Shown: positions 1-11,500 of the stretch, piece by piece
How positions within the stretch are numbered: position 1 is the stretch's first letter
Layout of the letters: every line of letters starts with the position of its first letter
From: Polyodon spathula
Lineage: Eukaryota; Chordata; Actinopteri; Acipenseriformes; Polyodontidae
Length of the DNA stretch: 64,000 nt
Direction of reading: 5' to 3'
Assembly (NCBI RefSeq): GCF_017654505.1
Contig: NC_054565.1
Location: forward strand, 1,297,468 to 1,361,467
Notes under the pieces: model-generated
Told to the model about the DNA's origin: nothing
The model's input: only the letters and a program-made list of their open reading frames with translations
Databases searched by the model: none
Position numbers and translations under genes: made by a program

Positions 1-638
1 AACTTTCAAAGTAATTAAAGTCCCCATATTTAAGTAAACTGTTTGACTTTGCAATAATTTATGCCAAAAGAAAGACAGAAGCAGACACCAGTGAAAGAGA
101 GAAATTATATTTCAGGCACAAAAACAAACAATGTCACATTATATAGATACCATAATACCAAGTGTGCCAGAAGAGAAAAATGTGATGCAATTTCTAAATT
201 AGACATAAGATAAGAAGCCGTATTCATTGGTAGTAAATTTGAGTACAGAAAAGGTAAGCCATGAGCTGTGTTTTAGTATTCTATTTTTTTCATGTATTCT
301 ATTTTTTTCTTTTGCATTTTAAACAAAAAAAGACGACTATTTTCAAGTTTCTAAAAATATGAATGGAACCAACCAGTCCTTCTATTTAATTGTAGTTGTA
401 GTGGATTTATTCTCCACTATCCAGAGACTCAGGATTCAGATTGATATTTTATTCAGTGTATACAAGGGAAGAGTCAGCAAAGACTGTTAACACAAATGGA
501 TTTACAGTAGATGTTTATACAGGATTTTTACAAGCTTGAAGATGGGGTATGTCTGGTGCATTTTACAACTGTGTTACCAGAAAGCTCAGCAGGACAACAG
601 ATAGGGTTTAGACCAAGATGAGATCAAAACAGAGCCAT
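1..638. other. AT-rich sequence, PHACTR4 intron
   Basis: No coding exon with a family match is seen. By the phase of the exon at 2997 this is intron of PHACTR4. Confidence 0.6.
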
Positions 639-1219
639 TGTTACCCAAGGTGATGCCTAGGCAGGGGGTGTAACCACAAACAGGAACCAGGAAATAAATA
701 ATCATTTAATAAATGAACAGACAGTAAATAAAAGGGTTGTAACAAAAACAGCACATGGCACGTGAGGCCAAAATAAACAGACAAACAAAACGGACTAACA
801 CTTAAACAGTGGACTAACAGACAAACACAGTGAGTCAGAAGAACAGTTATATATTTTACTTTGTTTAGTTTTCTTGTTTTTAATTCTCTCCTCTCCACAC
901 CCGTTCTCCACTCACCGAACACACAACCCAGAGTGAGTGAAAACATGCTGCTTTTATGCAGCTGTACTGAGACTTGATTGCTAATCAATCATTCAATTGG
1001 AGTCTTGGTACAACTGCACGTGAATTAATAAAGTGCAATTCCCGTGCTCACGTATTACATTTTACTTGCACGTGAAGTGCTGTGCAATCCTCGTGCCTAA
1101 ATACAAATATATATTTTAAACACAGACCCGTTTATATCCCGTGTACCAATGACTATACACCACTATTAACACACAACATACAACACAAAATACACATAGG
1201 GGCGGGGCACTTTGCCACA
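639..1219 (-). mobile_element. LTR-like repeat, related to copy at 22129
   Basis: The right part (about 904-1219) is closely similar to 22367-22695, including the stretch with ATGCTGCTTTTATGCAGCTG and the end GGCACTTTGCCACA. On the minus strand it starts TGTGGCAAAGTGCC. The left edge (TGTTACCC at 639) is a guess from weak similarity to the other copy, and no target-site duplication is visible. Confidence 0.55.
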
Positions 1220-2996
1220 ATAAGTAATACATTTTTAAAAATGCACTTGCGAGAATTGTGATTTTGAACACAGTTGATTGTACAGTTTTCAGAAGTTTGT
1301 TTCTGTTTCATTTTCTTAAACATTAATGTGATTTCTACAGTAAGTTGTATAATTGTTTCTTTTGTTTTTAATATTTTTTCAATTCTGTTAACTGTTGCTT
1401 GATTAAAATAAATACAAATAACAATAAATACAGTATTGGCATTTACTTGAACAGCATGGTTTGAAAGTAAAAGTCCAGCACTTAAATATCAAGTAATAGG
1501 TATATGAACTGGAAAAACATGGAGATTACTATCAAATGGAAGAGAGTAATATTGAAACAGTAAATCACTTTGGTCTATATAATTACATTTCTATACACAA
1601 ATGGTTTTGGATATTTCTTATTTGTTTTGTTAATAGAGATTAGCACAAACAGACACACCACTTCCTTAGGAGATTAGCATGAGATACTATAGGAAGTCTA
1701 GAGCAGCTTTCCTTTTTGGCTGGTGCTTGCAGTCTGCCACAAAACACTGCCCTACACGTCTTACTAGCTTGAATTTGTATTAAATTAAAGTACTTGCTGT
1801 AGAAATCACATTGACAGGGTTAGAAACTCCCGCTCGCTGAGGTGAATTCAGTCTGGTCAGGACTAGTTGATGTCTGTGTCTCACTAGTCCTCTGGGCGAG
1901 TACTTAAAACAAATGTACACATATACTGTCACTCTCAGTCTTGCATTAAAAAAAATCAATTTTCTAACGGGGTGTTGCAGTGATGAATGAGGAACTCACA
2001 AATAATGATTAGAAAAAAGTCACTCGGAACTGAAACCTCCCTTCATCTCCCCTGCAATGCCAACCCCACTTAATGACTTTTTACGTTTGTGTTTATCATT
2101 TTAATTTACTGAAACACCTTGCATCTTTTGAACTAAGTGTAAAGTCATTTTACAAAAATGTGGAGATTTATACCAGATTATGACCTTGACTGATTCCGTG
2201 AGTGCTCCAGGGCTCAAGCACCAATGAGGGGAAAATAAGGCCCTGCACAGCAAATAAATCACATGTTCTGTCAAATTATACTGTGGATACTTCACAAGCA
2301 GAACTGTTATTGCAGCGCTTAAAAAATATAAAATGCATTTATACAGTTTCCCAGCTTTCTTGAAAAGCTGTGTTTCCCTTGGTGATGTTATGCTGTCATT
2401 AGTATCTATAGTAGAGTCAGCGTCCGTCAGTTCTGGCAGATTCTACTGTACTTGCTGAAGCGGTTTTCTCCCACTGCTAATTAAAAACAAAACAAAAAAA
2501 AAAAAAAGCCACCTAGCTAACAATTTCATCCCGAGGGCTACAGTGAAACGTACTGTTTTTAACTGGGACTTTAGTGAAGCCTGCAGGAGTACATTCATTA
2601 CTGTAGATAGTAATTCATAGCCAGCCAGCACTTGTAAATAGCAACACATGTAATGTACAATAAAATAAAGATTGTATTTGTGTCATCAGTGTCAATTTCA
2701 CCGTAGACTGGGCCACACCAGCGCGTCTATACCCAAGTGTCAATTCCCTTATATTATTTCTAGTGTTACATTTAGTGTTGCATGAAAATACTTGATTTTA
2801 TTATTAGGTGTATATTGTTATTTAAATGATTTGTGGTTTGTTTTTTTTCTGCTATTTTCTCTACAGTACTTTTGTATAAAAAGTGTGATATAAGTGCAAT
2901 AAATAAATATGTAAGGCTGGTGTGCAGTGAATGTGAAATGTTGTTGGTGTACCAGACCTGTAGCTAGGGCTTGACCTGTTTTCTCTGTGTCTGCAG
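1220..2996. other. AT-rich intron sequence, no gene
   Basis: Short frames here are chance. A poly-A run at about 2491-2507 and T-rich stretches are the only structure. No RPEL-coding exon of PHACTR4 was found. Confidence 0.5.
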
Positions 2997-3716
2997 AGAG
3001 GGAGGACCACAACTCCAACCCCCCCACTCTAAAGAATGGCCACACAGTGCCTGTTGGAGGGTCCAGGAGCTCAGCGTTGGAGGCAGAGAAGAGGGCGACC
3101 CTTACCAAGCCTCCCCAAGGGGAGGAGAGCAGGAGGAGTCACGCTTCCACCGAGGCAGAGAAGCGCACCACCCTCACCAAGCTGCCCTCCTCCGCAGAAG
3201 GGAGGCGCAGTAAACCCCCCTCCGAGGTGGAGAAGCACTCCAGCTTCCAGAAGCCTCTGCCTGTTGAGGAAGGCCGGAGGAGCCGGCAAACCTCGGAGGT
3301 GGAGAAGGGGGCCAATCTCCAGAAGTTTCCCTCTGCAGAGGAAGGCAGGAGGAGTCGGTTACCCTCGGAGGTGGAGAAGGGGGCCAATCTGCAGAAGTTT
3401 CCCTCTGCGGAGGAAGGCAGGAGGAGTCGGTTACCCACGGAGGTGGAGAAGGGGGCCAATCTGCAGAAGTTTCCCTCTGCGGAGGAAGGGAGGAGGAGTC
3501 GGTTACCCACGGAGGTGGAGAAGGGGGCCAATCTGCAGAAGTTTCCCTCTGCGGAGGAAGGCAGGAGGAGCCGGTTACCCACGGAGGTGGAGAAGGGGGC
3601 CAATCTGCAGAAGTTTTCCTCTGCGGAGGAAGGCAGGAGGAGCCGGTTACCCTCCGACGGGGACAAGAAGTCGAACGTTGCCAAGCCTCCTCAGGCTGAG
3701 GAAGGGAGGAGTCGAG
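2997..3716 (+). CDS. phactr4: PHACTR4 exon with 24-residue tandem repeats
   Basis: The acceptor is ctgcag before 2997 and the donor is gtaggc at 3717; the exon is 720 nt, phase 1 to phase 1. It opens with [21 protein letters not shown], matching the human segment that contains LKNGHTTPIGN. It then holds nine 24-residue units of the form [24 protein letters not shown]. Units 4-8 are almost identical; units 1-3 and 9 have diverged. The segment is highly charged and probably disordered. Confidence 0.9.
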
Positions 3717-6700
3717 GTAGGCAAGAACAGTATTGGTGGTGCTGATGTTTTTTCCCCCATTACAATCCCACTAGGTAACTTCCTTGTCATCTGAAAAGAG
3801 ATTTGAATATTTCAAGAGTAGCGTGGTGAGAGTGAGCAGGGTTCAAATCTTAGCAACTTTAATTGAACATCCTGGGTGTCAAAATTCGCCAAGGCTGCTT
3901 TTTTTTTCAAATGGCAATCTCATAAACCTTTTGATATACAGACGACTCCTTCAACGAATCTACCATAAACCATGAGAGGCAGCAGTTGTGCTCCTCAAGC
4001 TTATCTAATGGTACCCTTCATTGTGACAGTGGCCCATGTTGTCTGTTCTGTTGTGGTCATGGATTTTTTTTTGCTTTTTAGTTGAAGTTTTTGTGGGGGT
4101 TCTTTGAGCTGTGCAAAACGTATTGTCTTTTCTCTGTGTTAGTAGATGGAAGCTTTGTCGCGTAGCAGTCGTTCCAAACACTTACAAGAGGTTTTGCTGG
4201 TCAGGATCTTTTCCCTTAAATACACTCTTATTGTTGAGTTTGTCTCTGCTTACTGTGTGGTGGTGGGTATCTCATTACTGCCTTTTGACTGGGCAGGTAA
4301 ATATTCCTTTGCTGTCTTGATGGGTTAGCTCTTCTGTGCTATGGCTTCTCTGTCAGCAATGGCAGTACAGCTTGCTGATGCTCGACATTTGGCATTTCTA
4401 GAGTCCCAGGGATACACTGTGCAAAGTGCTTGATGTATTGACTAATTCTTGCTTGATTTCCAAGTCCTGTGGTGCTGTCTTGCATCATATAAAAAAATAA
4501 AAAGTAGCAGCCCTTCTGTAACAGCGTAGTGGAGTCTTAGAGCTCTACAAGCCAGCCTGTTGTGGCTAATGCTAAAGAACCTTCAAGGCAACTGGTGGCT
4601 TACAATATTTTTGCTCCTAGATCGGTACTGTATGCTGCAAAGGTCACACAGTGTAAGCCAGTTAGCTTTGATGAATCTGCTTTCATTGTTGCTTTCTATC
4701 ACTGTATTGTGAAACAAGCACCAAGGCCCAGGAGGGCAGATGGTAAGTGTTCCTTGTACTGCTGTGTTTGTATTGTTCTGTGCCTGGTCTGATGTGCTTC
4801 TGTGTGCCTTCTTGTCCTGTCGCTGTCTCGCTGAGCAGACCCGATCGTGAGCCGTCCTGCCTCGGAGGTGGAGTCGAAGCGAGACGCTCTGCGAGAGCCA
4901 CCAACCCCCAAGCAGCAGCTGCTCCCCCCCAAGTGGCTGGTGGTTTCATCCTCCTCGCACCACGAGGCCGGGGGGGAAGGGCAGGTGAAGGAGCCTGGAG
5001 CTGCCAGGAATGGCATCCCATCCAACCCTGGCACCAGCAGCAAAGCCACACGGACTGCTTCCTCTGCTAACACTAACCCTGCAGCTCCCCTCAGCTCTTC
5101 TACACCTGCCAAGCAGCCCCCTGTCCCCCCACCCAAGCCTGCTAACCGGAACAGCAACCCAGCACTGCTAGGTGAGTGCCTGCTTCGGTCTTGTTATGAC
5201 ACTGACTGACTGTGAGGAGCTACAGCAGCAGCGTCTCCCCCTCCCCCCAGCTTCGTAAATACTGCACAGGTTTATGTTTAACAGGGCTGCAGTGCTAACC
5301 AAGGCTCAGGGGAGAGGGGGTTGATGGGGTTACAGGCAGTGTTCCCTCTGAGCTGCGCACATGCAGGGCCGCGCAGCCATCTGGAGGGTGCCAGGCACCA
5401 GAAACATCAGGCCGCGCAGCACCGCACACACTCGCGTCATAAAACCTCACGCACAGCACTCGGCTAACCTTAGACCCGATTCTTTTTTTTTAATGGATAT
5501 AAATGCTGAACTGTCGTGGAGGTGTCAATCACCTGCTTTGCGTATATCAGTTTGGATAGTGAGAAAATCCTATTGGTTAAGAGAAACAAAGAGCTACCTA
5601 GCAGTAGCCATTCGAGTGTGTTTTAAGACATGCAGTGCCCACCCACTGATCTCTCGACATAGTGTAAAACTTATGAGAAGACGGCTCTTGCAAGTCATTT
5701 TTATTTATTATTCACAATTATTCATTTGGACTGCATGTTAAGTTACAGCAACGAACACAAAGCGTAAAAAACATGCAGGCGGGTATGACACCATTGCAAA
5801 ATTAAGCGGTATTTTTTATTAAAAAAAACAAATGGGAATAAATTGTATATATTTTTTTTAGTACATAGAAACATCAATCCCTACAACACAAGTGACCTCA
5901 CTATCTTAACTCAAAGAGATGGCAACGTCTTTACAACACCATTTAAAACAAAAAATAATACCAATGCAATAAAGTTATAGTAGTACATGATCTTTTTGAT
6001 AAGTGCATTGGTGTGCGCGTCCTGCGTTCTCTTTGATCGCAGCTAATACAGTGTGTGAGCGCGATGTGTTATTTCTTGGGTTTGGTGGTCGATGTTAAAA
6101 CCTTAGTTTATTTAAAATCTTGAACATTTATAGTGCTTGTTCTGGCTGATATTTTCAAGTTTATTTGTTGCGTGTGTTGCATTTACCGACAGTCATGTTT
6201 GCCGGTGATCATAGTTTAGTAGGGGAGTTTGTATTAACTGTGATGTCACTTATTTAGTATTCAACTAAACTGCCCATTGACAGAAAAGTAGTGCTCAGAG
6301 AAGTGTGTACAAAGCAAAGTTAGAGGGAACATTGCTCACAGGTACAATGATTCCTGTAGGAACAGGTTTCTCCTTTTATTTCAATGGTCCGCTCTAGAGC
6401 ACAGGCTTCTGCCCTCCTCTCCCATCTAACTGGTTTCGACTGATTCCTCATATAAACACTTCATTGTTTAGTGCTTTTTTCTTTATTCTGCACTAAACAA
6501 AGGATTCAGATACCGTAACACTGTAACACGCGTTGCAGGGCCATTTAAATCCAATGCACTTCACTGTCTCCATTAGAGCTGGGCCCTTCCATATGAATCT
6601 ATATAAAATGGAAGCAACCTGGCCCCATTCGTAAAGGACACCTACTGTAGCGTGCCTGTCTGCAGTGCAGCCTGGAGCTACCGACTGTAATCGGAACAGA

Positions 6701-8447
6701 TCTATCTAATCGTGTGTTTGCTTGTTCGGGAAAACAAGTTTTTCCACACCCACACCAACAGTGCTGGTGCTGTAGCAAGAACAAAATGAGACCAGGGGAT
6801 CTTATGGGACCCAGTTTCACAGATATAAAGAAGGGTCTCGTACGCTACTATCTGTCTGTATATAGACTGCAGTAGCTGTGTGCTGAGCCTAATAGCAGTT
6901 CATTATCAGCGCTCGGTTAATGAAACAACATGTAAAACAATTTCCTGCTCTGTACATATTCTTTTTTTATATAGACCTTATGCATTATTCTGTATTGTAG
7001 TATGTACAGAGCATATATATGTAATTGCAGAATATAGTCTATTTTATTGGAGGCTGTCTTTTATGGGCACAGGAAAACCATGCCGAATATATAGTTCCTG
7101 TTTAAACCATAAGCCTATACTGTTGTGGGTATTTGGGGACTGTCCTTGAGAAACACTGAAGGAATAGACACATAACCTGTTACACAAATCCACAAATGCA
7201 TGAATTTAACAGTCTTAAGGAATAGGGATGCATTTCTGAAGAAGCCAACCGCAGCTCTCCAAGAGCTTTTGAGATTTTTTTAACAAGATGTAATGAAGTG
7301 GAAGATGTCAGTATGGTTTTAAATGTGTAGTTGCAGAACAGTCTGTGTGAGCTTTGCAGGTTGTTACGTTTTGGGAATCCGGAGGTCCACAAATCCTACC
7401 TTCTTTTCCCCTGTGCCAGTGGGTTTCTGTAGCCATGAGGCGGACCCAGTACCCACCGCTGTAAAATAATATATTAATACCCTTCATGTTTGTTTTCCCC
7501 AACAGAAAAAAACAAGACAGCCTTTAGTTACTCAGCGACTGTTTGGAACAGTCCTCCAGGGGGCATTAGAACATCCCCCAAGCATAGGTTGTTTCAAGGT
7601 ATTTATCCCCTTACTCAGAGCGCTGTTTTGCCATGAGAACCCCCTTTGAGAACACGGGGGGGCGGAGGGGGGTCCCAGTGGAATATATGTGTGTGTGGAG
7701 AGCATGATGAGGATGATGATGATGGTACTGCAGGTTAAGAGATTGCATGAGAACTGTACACTGGTAGCTTAAAGGAGCATTCCAGGAGTGTGGCCAGCTG
7801 TGAACCCCTCTCCACCACAGCAGCCAGGATGCTACAGTATAATGTGTGAACTCTAATGCTGAAGAACACATGTGACTCGTTTTTACTAGCTTCCACATTG
7901 CACAAGGGCAATAAATATTCCTTCCCCCTGTACTACTCGTGCTGGAAACGAGAGGGTGAATACGATGTCTACCTATCCCTGCCTCTGTGTCTCTACAGAC
8001 GCGCCAGACGCCCCAATACAGGTAAAGGGCAACCAGGATTCACCATCTCCATTGCAGCTTCCTAGTGATGGCGGCTTCCCTAACCTGTCTGGGTGTCCTG
8101 TCGCTGACACATTTGCAGCATGTTTCATTTGCTAGAGATGAACTAATAACCTAAATATGTGTATATAGTGTGTGTGTATCAGGACCCCAACCCAAAAGCC
8201 TGTAGCTTTAATTGGAAGAGCGACCCGCACGGTGAACTTGCTGCTCATTGCTTGTGTTTTTGGATGAGCTTCAGATCAGGTTCGGGTTTTCTGCATCGCG
8301 ACTGGGTCATTCACAAGACACCCCCACCCTGAACACAAAAAGCTTTCGGGGTTCTAAAAATGTAAATTAACCCCCAGCTGATGAGGTCGACCCAATCTAG
8401 ATGGGGGGCATATTTCGAGTTGTGGTCCTAGCATGTGTGTGTGTGTG

Positions 8448-8541
<94 letters not shown>

Positions 8542-11500
8542 TTCACAGTAAGACCTCACAAGAAAATTCACGGAGTTGTAAACAAACACAATTCTTCCCA
8601 CGGAGATGAGAGACAATTCAGAGGGTTCTTAAGATAAGGCTATAAAACAAGGTATGGTCTGTTTTGACTGCTCCAGAAGTCCTGGTTAAAATCCAATGCA
8701 GCTTTAAAAGAAAAGGTGACAAATAGAGCAGGTCTCTTTCTGTGATTTAATTCTGGTAAAACCTGTACTTCCCAACCACCCTGGTGGGGACAGGACATCA
8801 AACACAAAGAAAATATAATAGTAATATATTCCTACCTCAGCATGCTTCTCCACAGTGACTGTGGACCTGTTTGAATTTTCTTAACGGTGGTCATCCGCTG
8901 CAGTACAGATCATTGTAGCGGGGCCCTGTTTTCTTCCAAAGTTATAAGAACAAGCGTCTCTCACATGCATGTACGGCACCTTTTAGTATGTTTAAAAGCT
9001 AGGAGGAATGTCGCAAATCATTTTTATTAAAAGACTTGTTTGTGCATCATGTTTGCTTTCATTTGCTTGTATTTAAAATAGTGTGCACACTTGCTGCTGC
9101 TTGTGCATCCTTCGCCAGGTGATCTGTGCTTGGAAATGAAACGATTGGCAGTAGATTTTCTTGGCACAGTCAGTAATGTGTAATGATGTCTCTTTCCTGT
9201 CACAGCCGAGCTGTCGCAGGCAGTGGGCGGCGGGACACTAGTGCCAGCCAAGCCCTCGCCTCCACTGCCCCCGAAGAGGACTACCCCCATTGCCAAGCCC
9301 AGTGCCCAAGAGCCCCCGAGCACAGCTCCCCCTGCTACACAGCCTTCAGAGGAGACCAGTGTCCCTGACCCAGCACTACCTACCCACATCCCCCCTTCGC
9401 CACCTCGACCTCACCCGAGCAAGCCAGACCCCCCCGACACTGCTCCGCGGCAGGCACAGATCCCCCTTCACATTATGATCCAGCGTGCCCTGACCAGCCC
9501 CGGCCCCGCCACCCCCAACCCCGAGGGCTCCCAGCGTGCCCACTCCTTGCTCTTCGACACCAGCGTGGAGAGCCAGAGTGAGCAGGGGGGCCGGGCCAAG
9601 TCTCTGCCCGTCACCATCGAGCTGCTCAAAGTGTGAGTACTGCACAGCTAGGGGTGGAAGCATTGTGGTGCATATCGGTGAACTATCATGCATAATACAC
9701 CAAAGCACAACATAGCTCATTGTAGTTCGCTAAGTGGTTCTTGAATGAAGAATGTGTGCTTTTATAGTTAGAACTCATTTCTTTTTCCTTTTCATACAAG
9801 TAGTCCATTGGAATCATCACACATACTCGGATAAAACCGAAGTGATGATTCTGGGATCTCAGAAGCAACAAAGTAATATGTCTGATTTACTCCTTGGTTG
9901 CTTCTCTTATGAACTTGCAGACAAAATGAGAAATCTGGGGTGTGATCTGCAACCCAAATCTTTCTTTGAGACGCACATCAGGAATATTACTAAAATGTAT
10001 TTTTATCATCTAAGAAATATCGCCAAATTGAGAAGTATTCTTTCTCACACAGATATTGAGAGATTGATGCATGCTTTTGTATCTTCTAGAATTGATGATT
10101 GTAATGCCCTATTCTCTGGTACTCATAGCCATTTTATATCTCAATTGAAACTTATACAAAATGCTGCAGCTAGAATCTGAACCGGGACTAAGACGAGATC
10201 ACGTTACTCCTGTACTAGCATCTCTGCACTGGCTTCCGGTCCCATTCAGGAAAGATTTTAAGGTGTTGCTTTTAACTTGTAAGGCATTAAATGGCCTTGC
10301 ACCATCGTATTTAAATGATCTTTTAATCCCATATATTCCTAGCCCTCACTCAGATCACAGAATGCCCGGTTGCTTACTGTCCCACAAATTACAAAGAAAA
10401 AAAAACAACACAGGTGGTCAAGCATTCAGTTATAGGGCCCAATACTCTGGAATGATCTGTCTAGCTCTGTAAGGGAAGCACCAACTTTCACTGCTTTTAA
10501 AACAAGATTAAACACACGCTGTTATAATGGAGCGTTTGTATGCTAAAATGATGTTTCTTTTATTCTCTGCCTTGTTTTACTGTTCTGTGTGTTTTTTGTT
10601 TAGTTTTTAATGCTTTTCTTGCATTATTTTATTAAGATTTGTCAATGTTTGTAATCTTGTGAAGCATATGTGGCCATTTTTATTGTGAAAGGCGCTATAT
10701 TAAAAAGATTGTGGTTGTTAAGATGTACAGTATTGTGATACATACAGTATCGTGACATTAGTCTTCACACCCTGTTCATAGCACCCCAGCCCTCCACTGG
10801 ACTGCCTGGGGGGCTGTGATTTTCATACTCCTTTACTGTGACCGATCTGACTGTGTTTCTGTCTCTCTCTCTGTCTGTCTGTCTCTCGTGCTCAGTCCTG
10901 ACGATGAGGAGGAGGAGGAGCTGCCTCCAGAGCTGCAGCCTGGGAGCCGGCGTGTGTACCTGGGAGATCGTCTCTCAGTCAGTGTGATCCCTGAGGTGGG
11001 GGGGGCGGGCAGCAGTGAGGAGGAGGAGGAGGAGGAGGAGGAGGAGGAGGAGGAGGAGGAGGAGGAGCAGCAGAGTGACTCGGACTGCGATGGGCCCGTG
11101 CACTACAAAGAAGAGGAGGACGAGGAGGACGAGAGCTGCAGCAGTGAGTAGCACCCTGACACACATCCCTGTTCACTCTGAAAAATAAATCCCTAATTTA
11201 ATTGAGGATGATTTATAAATTAAAAGCATGTTACTTACCACTGTTTAGAAAAATGTGTTTGTGCCTGTGACAAAACTTAAGGACAAAAAAAGGGCATACT
11301 GGAATCTGGATTTTAATCATCCTAGTTAAGTTCTGCTGCTGCTGAGGATTGGAATTGCAGTGCGTTTGAGACTTGAAATAGGTGTCTAAGAGCGGCAGGC
11401 TGGATGCCAAGACTCCCATGATGTTCGCAGCAGTAGATGGGGCATCCCCACTGTGCACCTGTGTGTGGTGTCGAGGATTTGGGGAGCCCCCATGCAACCC

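Noticed and set aside
641..988. 115-codon minus-strand frame
   Set aside because: It lies within the LTR-like repeat and has no recognisable domain.
3139..3684. 181-codon minus-strand frame opposite the PHACTR4 repeat exon
   Set aside because: Antisense shadow of a stop-free coding repeat; the plus strand has homology and splice sites.
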